A stretch of 64,000 bases of DNA, taken from positions 62,001 to 126,000 of the forward strand of contig NZ_BMVR01000009.1 of NCBI RefSeq assembly GCF_014650815.1, written 5' to 3'. This DNA comes from Streptomyces flavofungini (lineage in GTDB: Bacteria; Actinomycetota; Actinomycetes; Streptomycetales; Streptomycetaceae). Within the stretch, counting starts at the first letter, position 1. Each line of letters opens with the position of its first letter. A program made the position numbers and the translations under genes. Of the stretch, positions 32,445-41,854 are shown one piece after another. The notes under the pieces are model-generated. The model was not told the DNA's origin. It saw only the letters and a list, made by a program, of their open reading frames with translations, and did not search any database.

Positions 32445-34712
32445 CTACTTCACCGGCTCGGGCTCCGGCTCGCTCTCCGCCTCGGCCGCACCCGCCGGGT
32501 CCCCCGGCGTCTTCACCGAGTCGAGGAGCAGCTGCGCCACGTCCACGACCTGGAGCGACTCCTTCGCCGCGCCGTCGTTCTTCTTGCCGTTCACGGAGTC
32601 CGTGAGCATGACCAGGCAGAACGGGCAGGCCGTCGACACGATGTCGGGGTTGAGGGACAGCGCCTCGTCCACCCGCTCCGTGTTGATGCGCTTGCCGATC
32701 CGCTCCTCCATCCACATCCGCGCGCCACCGGCGCCGCAGCAGAAGCCGCGTTCCTTGTGGCGGTGCATCTCCTGCTGGCGCAGGCCCGGGACGGCCGACA
32801 TGATCTCGCGCGGGGGCGTGTAGACCTTGTTGTGGCGGCCCAGGTAGCAGGGGTCGTGGTAGGTGATGAGGCCCTCGACCGGGGTCACCGGGACCAGCTT
32901 GCCCTCGTCGATGAGGTGCTGCAGCAGCTGCGTGTGGTGGATGACCTCGAACTCGCCGCCGAGCTGCGGGTACTCGTTGGCGATGGTGTTGAAGCAGTGC
33001 GGGCAGGTGGCGACGATCTTCTTCGCCGACTTCGGCTTCTTCGTCGCCGGGTCGTCGTCGTCCTCGCCGTACGCCATGTTCAGCATCGCCACGTTCTCGG
33101 CACCGAGCTGCTGGAACAGCGGCTCGTTGCCGAGGCGGCGGGCCGAGTCACCGGTGCACTTCTCGTCGCCGCCCATGATCGCGAACTTGACGCCCGCCAT
33201 GTGCAGGAGCTCCGCGAAGGCCTTGGTGGTCTTCTTCGCCCGGTCCTCCAGGGCGCCCGCGCAGCCGACCCAGTACAGGTAGTCGACCTCGGTGAGGTCG
33301 TCGACGGTCTTGCCGACGATCGGGACCTCGAAGTCGACCTCCTTGGTCCACTCCACGCGCTGCTTCTTGGCCAGGCCCCAGGGGTTGCCCTTCTTCTCCA
33401 GGTTCTTGAGCATCGTCCCGGCCTCGGACGGGAACGCGCTCTCGATCATCACCTGGTAGCGGCGCATGTCGACGATGTGGTCGATGTGCTCGATGTCGAC
33501 CGGGCACTGCTCGACGCAGGCGCCGCAGGTGGTGCAGGACCACAGGACGTCGGGGTCGATGACGCCGTTCTCTTCGAGGGTGCCGATCAGCGGGCGCTCG
33601 GCCTCCGCGAGGGCGGCGGTGGGGACGTCGGCGAGCTGCTCCGCCGTCGCCTTCTCCTCGCCCTCCATCGTCTTGCCGCCGCCCGCGAGCAGGTACGGGG
33701 CCTTGGCGTGCGCGTGGTCGCGCAGCGACATGATGAGGAGCTTGGGGGAGAGCGGCTTGCCGGTGTTCCAGGCGGGGCACTGCGACTGGCAGCGGCCGCA
33801 CTCGGTGCAGGTGGAGAAGTCCAGCAGGCCCTTCCAGGAGAACTGCTCGACCTGGCTGACGCCGAAGACGGTGTCCTCGTCCGGGTCCTCCCAGTCGATC
33901 TCCTTGCCGCCACTGGTCATGGGCAGCAGCTCGCCGAGGGCGGTGGAGCCGTCGGCCTCGCGCTTGAACCAGATGTTGGGGAAGGCCAGGAAGCGGTGCC
34001 AGGCCACGCCCATGTCGGTCTTCAGGGCGACCGTGATCATCCAGATGAAGGAGGTCGCGATCTTCAGACCGGCGAAGAAGTACGTGAGGTTCTGGAGCGT
34101 CGAGACGTCCATGTCCCCGAACCACGAGACGAACGGGTACGAGATGAAGAACGAGGCCTCGTAGCCGTCCACGTGGTGCTGGGCACCCTCCAGGGCGTGC
34201 AGCATGAAGATGCAGACGCCGACGATGAGGATGACGGTCTCGACGAAGTACGCCTGGCCGGTGTTGGAGCCCGCGAAGCGGGACTTGCGGCCCGGCCGGT
34301 CGGGGCGGCTGAGCTGCCGGACGACGATCAGGGTCACGATGCCGAGGACCGTCATGGTGCCGAGGAACTCGACGAACATGTTGTACGGCGCCCAGTCGCC
34401 GATGATCGGCAGCATCCAGTCGGCCTGGAAGAGCTGGCCGATGGCGTTGACGATCGTCAGGAGCAGCGAGAAGAAGCCCACCGCGACGAACCAGTGCGCC
34501 ACACCGACGATGCCCCACCGGTTCATGCGCGTGTGGCCGAGGAACTCCTTGGCCACGGTGAGGGTGCGCTCGGCGGGCGCGTCGGTTCGGGTGCCTGCGG
34601 GCACGGGCTGACCGAGCCGCATGAACTGGTAGATCTGCACGATGGCACGGCCGAACAGCGCGACGCCGACCGCGATTAGGACCAGCGACACGATGATCGC
34701 GGCGAGTTGCAT
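32445..34712 (-). CDS. Membrane-bound Fe-S oxidoreductase (HdrD/GlpC-like)
   Basis: This is a 755-residue fusion. The N-terminal ~260 residues form five or six membrane helices of a NarI/HdrE-like haem b domain (GIVGVAHWFVAVGFFSLLL). Two [4Fe-4S] ferredoxin motifs follow, STCTECGRCQSQCPAW and SCTTCGACVEQCPVD. The C-terminal half has two CCG domains: VGCAGALEDRAKK with CPHC, and HDPCYLGRHNKVY with FCCGAGGARMW. Such proteins pass electrons between a quinone pool and a soluble partner, perhaps linked to acyl-CoA dehydrogenases. ATG at 34712 follows GGGGAGCCCCC. The region before it has TTACCGCTTAGTATTAG, a possible operator. Confidence 0.95.
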   Translation of the reverse strand: MQLAAIIVSLVLIAVGVALFGRAIVQIYQFMRLGQPVPAGTRTDAPAERTLTVAKEFLGHTRMNRWGIVGVAHWFVAVGFFSLLLTIVNAIGQLFQADWMLPIIGDWAPYNMFVEFLGTMTVLGIVTLIVVRQLSRPDRPGRKSRFAGSNTGQAYFVETVILIVGVCIFMLHALEGAQHHVDGYEASFFISYPFVSWFGDMDVSTLQNLTYFFAGLKIATSFIWMITVALKTDMGVAWHRFLAFPNIWFKREADGSTALGELLPMTSGGKEIDWEDPDEDTVFGVSQVEQFSWKGLLDFSTCTECGRCQSQCPAWNTGKPLSPKLLIMSLRDHAHAKAPYLLAGGGKTMEGEEKATAEQLADVPTAALAEAERPLIGTLEENGVIDPDVLWSCTTCGACVEQCPVDIEHIDHIVDMRRYQVMIESAFPSEAGTMLKNLEKKGNPWGLAKKQRVEWTKEVDFEVPIVGKTVDDLTEVDYLYWVGCAGALEDRAKKTTKAFAELLHMAGVKFAIMGGDEKCTGDSARRLGNEPLFQQLGAENVAMLNMAYGEDDDDPATKKPKSAKKIVATCPHCFNTIANEYPQLGGEFEVIHHTQLLQHLIDEGKLVPVTPVEGLITYHDPCYLGRHNKVYTPPREIMSAVPGLRQQEMHRHKERGFCCGAGGARMWMEERIGKRINTERVDEALSLNPDIVSTACPFCLVMLTDSVNGKKNDGAAKESLQVVDVAQLLLDSVKTPGDPAGAAEAESEPEPEPVK

Positions 34713-35011
34713 GGGGGCTCCCCGGGCCTGCGAGGCGAACTAATACTAAGCGGTAACTTATGCAGTCCGTCTGAGACTACCCACTTACATCGCCGCACTG
34801 TAGCCAGGGAGGCGGTGATCTGTGTCGCTCAGGCGACCCTTCCCGCGCGCCCTCGGCGGGGGCCCCTGCCCGTGCCGCCCGCGGTGCCTTTGCGTACGTG
34901 TCCTGCGGGGCGGTTTCCGTACGCCGCCACGGAACGCCGCGCAACCATCGCCGCCCCGTCCGGCGTCTCCCCGCACAAGCCCCTCGGGTTGCGCGTAAGG
35001 GCTGGATAAGA

Positions 35012-35032
35012 GTTGAGTCGGGTCGACTCAGC
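35012..35032. promoter_or_regulatory. HAIR-like operator, distal dnaK copy
   Basis: GTTGAGT-N7-ACTCAGC, one mismatch per arm from the HAIR consensus CTTGAGT-N7-ACTCAAG, with the exact 7-base spacer. Known as the HspR binding site in streptomycetes. Confidence 0.75.
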
Positions 35033-35063
35033 TCTGTTGACTCAGGGGAACCCGTGATGCATC

Positions 35064-35084
35064 CTTGAGTCAGTTCCACTCAAG
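35064..35084. promoter_or_regulatory. HAIR operator, proximal dnaK copy
   Basis: CTTGAGT-N7-ACTCAAG, a perfect match to the HAIR consensus, 21 bases before the dnaK start. HspR with DnaK as corepressor binds here in Streptomyces. Confidence 0.93.
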
Positions 35085-35105
35085 AAGTTATCTGGAGGCA
35101 TTGAA

Positions 35106-36977
35106 ATGGCACGTGCGGTCGGCATCGACCTGGGCACGACTAACTCCGTCGTCAGCGTTCTGGAGGGCGGCGAGCCCACCGTCATCACCAACGCCGAGGG
35201 TGCCAGGACCACGCCGTCCGTCGTCGCCTTCGCGAAGAACGGTGAAGTGCTGGTCGGCGAGGTTGCGAAGCGCCAGGCGGTCACCAACGTCGACAGGACC
35301 ATCCGCTCCGTCAAGCGCCACATGGGCACTGACTGGAAGGTGGGCATCGACGACAAGAACTTCAACCCGCAGCAGATCAGCGCGTTCATCCTGCAGAAGC
35401 TGAAGCGCGACGCCGAGTCGTACCTGGGCGAGAAGGTCACGGACGCCGTGATCACCGTCCCCGCGTACTTCAACGACTCCGAGCGCCAGGCCACCAAGGA
35501 GGCCGGCGAGATCGCGGGCCTGAACGTCCTGCGCATCGTCAACGAGCCGACCGCGGCCGCCCTGGCCTACGGCCTGGACAAGGACGACCAGACCATCCTG
35601 GTCTTCGACCTCGGTGGCGGCACCTTCGACGTCTCGCTCCTGGAGATCGGCGACGGCGTCGTCGAGGTGAAGGCCACCAACGGCGACAACCACCTCGGTG
35701 GTGACGACTGGGACCAGCGCGTCGTCGACTACCTGGTCAAGCAGTTCAACAACGGCCACGGCGTGGACCTCTCCAAGGACAAGATGGCGCTCCAGCGCCT
35801 GCGCGAGGCCGCCGAGAAGGCGAAGATCGAGCTGTCCTCCTCCACGGAGACCACGATCAACCTGCCGTACATCACGGCCTCCGCCGAGGGCCCGCTGCAC
35901 CTGGACGAGAAGCTCACCCGCGCCCAGTTCCAGCAGCTCACGTCCGACCTCCTGGAGCGCTGCAAGACGCCGTTCCACAACGTCATCAAGGACGCGGGCA
36001 TCCAGCTCTCCGAGATCGACCACGTCGTTCTCGTCGGCGGCTCCACCCGCATGCCCGCCGTCGCCGAGCTCGTCAAGGAGCTGACCGGCGGCAAGGACGC
36101 CAACAAGGGCGTGAACCCGGACGAGGTCGTCGCCATCGGCGCCGCGCTCCAGGCCGGTGTCCTCAAGGGTGAGGTCAAGGACGTCCTGCTCCTCGACGTG
36201 ACCCCGCTGTCCCTCGGCATCGAGACCAAGGGCGGCATCATGACCAAGCTGATCGAGCGCAACACCACGATCCCGACGAAGCGCTCCGAGATCTTCACGA
36301 CGGCCGAGGACAACCAGCCGTCGGTGCAGATCCAGGTCTACCAGGGCGAGCGCGAGATCGCGGCGTACAACAAGAAGCTCGGCATGTTCGAGCTGACCGG
36401 TCTGCCCCCGGCGCCCCGCGGCGTCCCGCAGATCGAGGTCGCCTTCGACATCGACGCCAACGGCATCATGCACGTGACCGCGAAGGACCTCGGCACGGGC
36501 AAGGAGCAGAAGATGACCGTCACCGGTGGCTCCTCGCTGCCGAAGGACGAGGTCAACCGGATGCGCGAAGAGGCCGAGAAGTACGCCGAGGAGGACCAGA
36601 CGCGCCGCGAGGCCGCCGAGTCCCGCAACCAGGGCGAGCAGCTCGTCTACCAGACCGAGAAGTTCCTCAAGGACAACGAGGACAAGGTCCCCGGCGAGGT
36701 CAAGACCGAGGTCGAGGAGGCCGTCGCCGAGCTGAAGGAGAAGCTCAAGGGCGAGGACTCCGCCGAGATCCGCACGGCCGCCGAGAAGGTCGCCGCCGTC
36801 TCGCAGAAGCTGGGCCAGGCCATGTACGCCGACGCCCAGGCGGCGCAGGGCGCGGCCGGTGCCGAGGGCGCGGCCCCCGGTGCCGAGGCGCCGAACATGT
36901 CCAAGGAGGACGACGTCGTGGACGCCGAGATCGTCGACGACGAGAAGCCCGGTGACGCGAAGGGCGGCGCTGCCTGA
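35106..36977 (+). CDS. dnaK: Chaperone DnaK (Hsp70)
   Basis: ATP-dependent Hsp70 chaperone of 623 residues, the normal length. The ATPase domain has GIDLGTTNSVVSVLEGGEPT, VFDLGGGTFDVSLLEIGDG and VVLVGGSTRMPAV. The substrate-binding domain follows (DVTPLSLGIETKGGIMTKLI). The C-terminal lid ends in an Ala/Gly/Glu-rich tail. It is first in the operon with grpE, dnaJ and hspR, and is controlled from two HAIR sites. In streptomycetes DnaK is also the corepressor for HspR, so the operon senses free chaperone. Confidence 0.99.
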   Translation: MARAVGIDLGTTNSVVSVLEGGEPTVITNAEGARTTPSVVAFAKNGEVLVGEVAKRQAVTNVDRTIRSVKRHMGTDWKVGIDDKNFNPQQISAFILQKLKRDAESYLGEKVTDAVITVPAYFNDSERQATKEAGEIAGLNVLRIVNEPTAAALAYGLDKDDQTILVFDLGGGTFDVSLLEIGDGVVEVKATNGDNHLGGDDWDQRVVDYLVKQFNNGHGVDLSKDKMALQRLREAAEKAKIELSSSTETTINLPYITASAEGPLHLDEKLTRAQFQQLTSDLLERCKTPFHNVIKDAGIQLSEIDHVVLVGGSTRMPAVAELVKELTGGKDANKGVNPDEVVAIGAALQAGVLKGEVKDVLLLDVTPLSLGIETKGGIMTKLIERNTTIPTKRSEIFTTAEDNQPSVQIQVYQGEREIAAYNKKLGMFELTGLPPAPRGVPQIEVAFDIDANGIMHVTAKDLGTGKEQKMTVTGGSSLPKDEVNRMREEAEKYAEEDQTRREAAESRNQGEQLVYQTEKFLKDNEDKVPGEVKTEVEEAVAELKEKLKGEDSAEIRTAAEKVAAVSQKLGQAMYADAQAAQGAAGAEGAAPGAEAPNMSKEDDVVDAEIVDDEKPGDAKGGAA

Positions 36978-37726
36978 TGACGGAGGAGACCCCGGGCTTC
37001 GGCGAGAACGCCGAGCAGCCCGACGTCCCCTCCGGCGCCACCCCTGAAGAAGCGGCGCCGAAGGCCACCGAGCCCTCCACGGAGGGGGGCCCGGCGGCTC
37101 CGGCCGGGGACGCAGTGCGAGAAGCGGGCCTGACGGCTCAGCTGGACCAGGCCCAGAAGGCGCTCTCCGAGCGCACCGCGGACCTCCAGCGGCTGCAGGC
37201 CGAGTATCAGAACTACCGCCGCCGGGTGGAGCGGGACAAGGTCACGGTCAAGGAGATCGCCGCGGCGAACCTCCTGACCGAGCTGCTCCCGACGCTCGAC
37301 GACGTCGGCCGCGCGCGGGAGCACGGCGAGCTGGTCGGCGGCTTCAAGTCGGTCGCCGAGGCGCTGGAGACCGTCGTCGCCAAGATGGGCCTGCAGCAGT
37401 TCGGCAAGGAGGGCGAGCCCTTCGACCCGACGATCCACGAGGCCCTGATGCACAGCTACGCCCCGGACGTCACCGAGACGACGTGCGTCGCGATTCTCCA
37501 GCCGGGGTATCGCATCGGCGAGCGGATCGTGCGCCCCGCCCGGGTGGCGGTGGCCGAGCCGCAGCCCGGCGCGCAGACGGTGAAGACGGCGGAGTCCGGC
37601 GCGGCCGAGGGCGACGACAGCGCGCCCGCGGCGGCGGAGGGCAAGGCGAACGGCACGGACGGCGACGGCGCCACGGACGGCGCGGACGCCAAGGGCAAGG
37701 AGAGCGGTGGCCCGGACGAGGGCTGA
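36977..37726 (+). CDS. grpE: Nucleotide exchange factor GrpE
   Basis: Nucleotide exchange factor for DnaK. It has 249 residues, longer than many homologues because of acidic/Ala-rich ends (residues 1-45 and the last ~60). The core is LQRLQAEYQNYRRRVERDK (long coiled coil) and HEALMHSYAPDVTETTCVAI, PGYRIGERIVRPARV in the beta domain. Its ATG overlaps the dnaK stop (GATGA), so translation is coupled. Confidence 0.97.
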   Translation: MTEETPGFGENAEQPDVPSGATPEEAAPKATEPSTEGGPAAPAGDAVREAGLTAQLDQAQKALSERTADLQRLQAEYQNYRRRVERDKVTVKEIAAANLLTELLPTLDDVGRAREHGELVGGFKSVAEALETVVAKMGLQQFGKEGEPFDPTIHEALMHSYAPDVTETTCVAILQPGYRIGERIVRPARVAVAEPQPGAQTVKTAESGAAEGDDSAPAAAEGKANGTDGDGATDGADAKGKESGGPDEG

Positions 37727-37810
37727 CGCCGACACGGACGGCGGCCACGGCGCCGAGGGTGACCTCGGCGCCGGGGCCCGCCGGTTGACTGGGAAGGAGG
37801 GACGTCGGGG

Positions 37811-39010
37811 ATGAGCACCAAGGACTTCATCGAGAAGGACTACTACAAGGTCCTCGGCGTCCCCAAGGACGCCACCGAAGCCGAGATCAAGAAGGCGTAC
37901 CGGAAGCTCGCCCGCGAGAACCACCCGGACGCCAACAAGGGCAACGCCAAGGCCGAGGAGCGCTTCAAGGAGATCTCCGAGGCGAACGACGTCCTCGGCG
38001 ACCCCAAGAAGCGCAAGGAGTACGACGAGGCCCGCGCGCTCTTCGGCAACGGCGGAGGATTCCGGCCGGGCCCGGGCGGCCCCGGCGGCGGCGGATCGTT
38101 CAACTTCGACCTGGGCGACCTCTTCGGAGGCGGCGCCCCGGGCGGAGGCGGACAGACGGGCGCCGGCGGCTTCGGGGGCGGCCTCGGTGACGTCTTCGGG
38201 GGCTTGTTCAACCGCGGCGGCGCGACCGCAGGTACGCGCACGCAGCCGCGGCGCGGCCAGGACATCGAGTCCGAGGTCACGCTGAGCTTCACGGAGGCCG
38301 TGGACGGCGCGACGGTGCCGCTGCGCATGTCCTCGCAGGCCCCGTGCAAGGCCTGTTCGGGCACCGGCGACAAGAACGGCACCCCGCGCGTCTGCCCGAC
38401 GTGCGTGGGCACCGGCCAGGTCTCGCGCGGTGGCGGTGGCGGCTTCTCGCTGACCGACCCGTGCGTGGACTGCAAGGGCCGCGGCCTGATCGCGCAGGAC
38501 GCCTGCGAGGTCTGCCACGGCAGCGGCCGCGCCAAGTCCTCGCGCACCATGCAGGTCCGCATTCCGCCGGGCGTCAGCGACGGCCAGCGCATCCGCCTGC
38601 GCGGCAAGGGCGCGCCGGGCGAGCGCGGCGGCCCCGCCGGTGACCTGTACGTGGTCGTCCATGTGGACGCCCACCCGGTCTTCGGCCGCAAGGGCGACAA
38701 CCTGACGGTGACGGTCCCCGTGACGTACGCGGAAGCGGCGCTCGGCGGCGAGGTGAAGGTGCCGACGCTCGGCGGCCCGCCCGTCACCCTGAAGCTGCCC
38801 CCCGGCACGCCCAACGGCCGTACGATGCGGGCCCGCGGCAAGGGCGCGGTCCGTAAGGACGGCACCCGGGGCGATCTGCTCGTGACCGTGGAGGTGGCCG
38901 TGCCGACCACCCTCACCCCCGCCGCGCAGGAAGCCCTGGAGGCTTACCGCAAGGTGACTGCGGACACCGATCCGCGGGCAGAACTGTTCAAGGCCGCGAA
39001 GGGAGCGTGA
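37811..39010 (+). CDS. dnaJ: Co-chaperone DnaJ
   Basis: Hsp40 of 399 residues. The J domain has KDYYKVLGVPKDATEAEIKK and the HPD motif in RENHPDANKG. A Gly-rich linker follows (about 75-145), then the zinc centre with four repeats: CKACSGTGD, CPTCVGTGQV, CVDCKGRG and CEVCHGSG. The C-terminal substrate domain is complete. GGAAGGAGGGACG lies upstream of ATG 37811. It is the third gene of the operon; streptomycetes usually also have a second dnaJ elsewhere. Confidence 0.98.
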   Translation: MSTKDFIEKDYYKVLGVPKDATEAEIKKAYRKLARENHPDANKGNAKAEERFKEISEANDVLGDPKKRKEYDEARALFGNGGGFRPGPGGPGGGGSFNFDLGDLFGGGAPGGGGQTGAGGFGGGLGDVFGGLFNRGGATAGTRTQPRRGQDIESEVTLSFTEAVDGATVPLRMSSQAPCKACSGTGDKNGTPRVCPTCVGTGQVSRGGGGGFSLTDPCVDCKGRGLIAQDACEVCHGSGRAKSSRTMQVRIPPGVSDGQRIRLRGKGAPGERGGPAGDLYVVVHVDAHPVFGRKGDNLTVTVPVTYAEAALGGEVKVPTLGGPPVTLKLPPGTPNGRTMRARGKGAVRKDGTRGDLLVTVEVAVPTTLTPAAQEALEAYRKVTADTDPRAELFKAAKGA

Positions 39011-39014
39011 CCTC

Positions 39015-39470
39015 ATGGAGCGGGACGGCCGCCGACGCAACCCGTATCAACTGACGGACGAGACCCCGGTGTACGTCATTTCGGTGGCGGCCCAGCTCTC
39101 CGGCCTGCATCCGCAGACCCTCAGGCAGTACGACCGTCTGGGCCTCGTCTCCCCCGACCGTACCGCAGGACGGGGGAGACGGTACTCCGCCCGCGACATC
39201 GAACTGTTGCGCACCGTCCAGCAGTTGTCGCAGGAGGAGGGCATCAACCTCGCGGGCATCAAGCGCATCATCGAGCTGGAGAACCAGGTCGCGGCGCTGC
39301 AGTCGCGCGTGGCCGAGCTCTCGTCGGCCGTCGAGGGCGCCGCGGTGGCGATGCAGCAGCGCGAGGCCGCGGTGCACGCCTCGTACCGTCGCGACCTCGT
39401 GCCGTACCAGGACGTGCAGCAGGCCAGCGCGCTCGTGGTGTGGCGGCCGAAGCGGCCGCCGGAGGCGTGA
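39015..39470 (+). CDS. hspR: Heat-shock repressor HspR
   Basis: MerR-type repressor of 151 residues. Its HTH is VYVISVAAQLSGLHPQTLRQ followed by YDRLGLVSPDRTAGRGRRYS. A coiled coil (IIELENQVAALQSRVAELSS) follows for dimerisation. The basic tail ends in WRPKRPPEA. It is the last gene of the dnaK operon, four bases after dnaJ, and represses this operon and clpB through HAIR sites. DnaK acts with it, so release follows when DnaK is occupied by unfolded protein. The circuit is established in S. coelicolor and S. albus; the sites here are seen directly. Confidence 0.98.
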   Translation: MERDGRRRNPYQLTDETPVYVISVAAQLSGLHPQTLRQYDRLGLVSPDRTAGRGRRYSARDIELLRTVQQLSQEEGINLAGIKRIIELENQVAALQSRVAELSSAVEGAAVAMQQREAAVHASYRRDLVPYQDVQQASALVVWRPKRPPEA

Positions 39471-39501
39471 CGCGCGCCGGGGCGCGCGTATCGCTCCGTC
39501 C

Positions 39502-39536
39502 GGGCCGGGGGCTCCCCAGGGGAACTCCCGGCCCCC
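39502..39536 (+). terminator. Terminator after hspR
   Basis: GGGCCGGG (39502-39509) pairs with CCCGGCCC (39527-39534), with further CTCCCC/GGGGA pairing in the loop. It lies shortly after the hspR stop. Confidence 0.82.
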
Positions 39537-39668
39537 ACGTTTGCCTCCTTATAGTGGGCGGGGCGGGACACAACGACCGCGGGGCCGGGCGCGGAGCGCC
39601 CCTGACCAGCCCGTCTCGCCCGACCGCGCAATCGACTCAAGCGCTGTGCTCGGCACAGGGGGAGCTGG

Positions 39669-40193
39669 ATGACCATGGCCATGGTGGGGCTGTTCTGGAT
39701 CGCCGAGGGCGATGTGTACGTGGGCTCGAAACCGGCCGGGCTCGCCCCCGGGGTGCGTCTGACGCCCGAGGGCATCGCCGGCATCGGCCATGGACAGTCC
39801 GGCCTGTGGCTGTGGGACGACGTTCAGGCGCTCACCGTCGAGGACGTGCCCCTGCGGTCCCTGAAGCGGCAGGTGGGCGCCGTCGTCGACATGGCCCTCA
39901 CGATGGGTCTCGGCGGCGGTGACGACGCGCCGTCGATGACGGTGTGCGTCGCCACGGCCGAGGAGGAGATCGAGCTGACGGCGTACGTCGCCGCGGCCGC
40001 GGGCTACTCCCAGAAGGAGTACGACCTGTCGCGCGCCCTGCTCGCCCGCCTCACCGAGGGCGCCGCCACGCTTCTGACGACGCTGGCCACGATGGCCGCC
40101 TGGGGCCGTTCGCACGAGGGCGCGTCGCCGCGCCGGGACGAGCGGGAGCGGCTGCTGCAGGTATGGGCCGACGACAACGCGGCCCATGCCTGA
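39669..40193 (+). CDS. Conserved protein of unknown function downstream of hspR
   Basis: I do not recognise a named family. The 174 residues begin MTMAMVGLFWIAEGDVYVGS, continue with GVRLTPEGIAGIGHGQSGLW and LWLWDDVQALTVEDVPLRS, which suggest a beta-rich PH-like fold, and end with helical segments. There is no signal peptide or convincing membrane helix. GGGGGAGCTGG precedes ATG 39669. It is separated from hspR by a terminator, so it probably has its own promoter; homologues lie at the same place in other streptomycetes. Confidence 0.8.
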   Translation: MTMAMVGLFWIAEGDVYVGSKPAGLAPGVRLTPEGIAGIGHGQSGLWLWDDVQALTVEDVPLRSLKRQVGAVVDMALTMGLGGGDDAPSMTVCVATAEEEIELTAYVAAAAGYSQKEYDLSRALLARLTEGAATLLTTLATMAAWGRSHEGASPRRDERERLLQVWADDNAAHA

Positions 40194-40542
40194 GCAGCCC
40201 GCCCCGGGGCCGCCCGTGGGTACGGGGCGCTCGCTCCCCCCGAAGGCGCGAGCGCCCCGGCCGACCACGAGCAGTAGCCGAACCGGGGCAACCCCTTAGG
40301 GAAGCGCGACTCTGCGGGGGGAGACCACAACAGAGCCACTCGGCCGCCGGGAGCGGTCGGTTCCAGTACCTGAGGTGGCTCTGGCCGCTCCCTGCCGCCA
40401 TCACCACGATGCAACGGCCCGCCCACGCTCCGCTACCGTCAACTTGTTGCGGTGCAAGGGGCGGAGGCGGGTGCAAGTGGCAGCAAATCCGGACGTTCGT
40501 GATGCCCGAGGTGCGTCAGCGGCGTCAGGTGCCTGAGAGGTT
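40194..40542. other. Convergent intergenic region
   Basis: No gene was found. It separates the unknown gene at 39669 from the convergent LuxR-type regulator. The main structure is the imperfect hairpin at 40342-40399. Confidence 0.55.
40342..40399. terminator. Long imperfect hairpin, probable terminator
   Basis: GGCCGCCGGGAGCGG (40342-40356) pairs with CCGCTCCCTGCCGCC (40385-40399), two mismatches in 15. It is located between convergent genes. Confidence 0.65.
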
Positions 40543-41691
40543 TCAGGGGTTACCGGGATTCAGGATGCCCGAGCGGCTGATGAGGAAGCCGAGTTGGGTG
40601 CGGTTGCTGCTGCCCAGGGTGCTGGTGAGCTTCGCGATATGGACGCGTACGGTCCGTACGTTCATGCCGAGGCGGTCGGCGATCTCGGCGTCGGTGCGGC
40701 CCTCGACGAGGAGTTCGGCGATGGTCCGCTGGCGGGGCGTGACGCCGTCCCTGGTGGGCTGCGGGGCGGCCGGGTGCGGGAACATCGGCGTGGCCAGGCG
40801 CCAGAGCCGGTCGAAGAGCGCGACCAGATAGCCGACGACGGCGGGCGCGCGGATCTCCAGGGCCTCGGTGGAGTCCCGGTCGGCCGGTACGAACGCGACC
40901 GCGCGGTCGAACACGACGAGCTGGTCGGTGACTTCGCTCAGCGTCCGCGCCTCCACGTCGCCCCGCAGCCGCTCGAAGTGCGCGATGACGGGCGGCGCGT
41001 GCCGGGTCGTGTGCTGGTAGAGCGTGCGCATGCGGCAGCCGCGGGACAGCAGGGCCTGCTCGCGGGGCGGCGCGGAACCCAGGTCGGAGATCGGGCGGAA
41101 GCCGCCCGGCTGGATCGTCAGGACCTCCTCGGCGCACCGGGACACGGCGTCGTCGATGGCCCGGGTGATGCGGGGGACGGTTCGCAGAACAGTGATGGCG
41201 GGGCTGGCGGGACTGGCAGGACTGGCAGGGCTGGTGGGGCCTGCGGGCGGGGCCGGGGTGTCGGTGGGGCTCCCGGGCTGGACGGGGACGCGCGTGAGCA
41301 GTGGCTCCAGGGCCGCCAGCAGCTCCGCCTCGCGCTGCCGCTCCTGCTCGACCTGCTCCTCGATGCCGCGCAACAGGCCGAGCAGCGCGCTCGTGGGCTC
41401 GCTCGGCAGCAGCCACTGCATGTCCTCCACGTCCGGGTGCAGGAGGCCGAAGTCGACCAGGCACGGGGCGAGTTCGGCCTCGCGGGTGTGCACGCGGCCG
41501 TTGCACAGGGCGCGGCGGTAGAGGGTGGCGCCGGGCGGGCACAGGGTGTCGGGGCGGTGCGGGACGTGCGGACCGCAGGGGTCGGGTGGCGCGGTCGTGG
41601 GGGCCGGTTCGGGTGCTGCCGCCGTCGGCGTCACCGGTGCCGGTCGCCGTTCCGCGTGTTCGGTCCCGCCGGGTCTCTGCTCTCCGGACAT
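40543..41691 (-). CDS. LuxR-type regulator, paralogue 1 of 5
   Basis: This is a 382-residue regulator. The C-terminal LuxR HTH is RQRTIAELLVEGRTDAEIAD followed by RLGMNVRTVRVHIAKLTSTL. The middle has VLTIQPGGFRPISDLGS and GCRMRTLYQHTTRHAPPV, then LEIRAPAVVGYLVALFDRLW, which resembles the TrmB/PLD-like sensor part of streptomycete LuxR solos. The N-terminal part has CLVDFGLLHPDVEDMQWLLP. There is no response-regulator receiver. A repeat-encoded Ser/Pro/Ala linker (TSPASPASPASPA) is present. ATG at 41691 follows GGGAGGGAGT. Four similar genes lie within 8 kb. Confidence 0.9.
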   Translation of the reverse strand: MSGEQRPGGTEHAERRPAPVTPTAAAPEPAPTTAPPDPCGPHVPHRPDTLCPPGATLYRRALCNGRVHTREAELAPCLVDFGLLHPDVEDMQWLLPSEPTSALLGLLRGIEEQVEQERQREAELLAALEPLLTRVPVQPGSPTDTPAPPAGPTSPASPASPASPAITVLRTVPRITRAIDDAVSRCAEEVLTIQPGGFRPISDLGSAPPREQALLSRGCRMRTLYQHTTRHAPPVIAHFERLRGDVEARTLSEVTDQLVVFDRAVAFVPADRDSTEALEIRAPAVVGYLVALFDRLWRLATPMFPHPAAPQPTRDGVTPRQRTIAELLVEGRTDAEIADRLGMNVRTVRVHIAKLTSTLGSSNRTQLGFLISRSGILNPGNP

Positions 41692-41854
41692 GGTCGTACT
41701 CCCTCCCCGATGACGCTGCCCCGCCCGGCGGTGCGGTACATGACGGGGCGGTACATCCATGAGGCCATGGGCGTACGGGAACGCGGAGGCGGCATGCCGG
41801 AGTGTGCCCGTTGCGCAACGGAACGCAACGCCGCCGTGGTGGCGCGCGGCACGC

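Larger units (their letters stand above)
34713..35105. promoter_or_regulatory. Divergent control region between the Fe-S gene and dnaK
   Basis: This 393-base region has no gene. The left end contains ACTAAGCGGTAACTTA, an imperfect dyad in the Fe-S gene's promoter region. The right end carries two HAIR-type operators and the dnaK leader with CTGGAGGC as ribosome site. The middle is GC-rich without notable structure. Confidence 0.7.

Noticed and set aside
31299..34679. Very long plus-strand open frame opposite the FG-GAP lipoprotein and Fe-S genes
   Set aside because: It is the antisense of well-identified genes; the translation is Val/Leu/Arg/Gly-biased with no motif, as expected from high-GC third positions.
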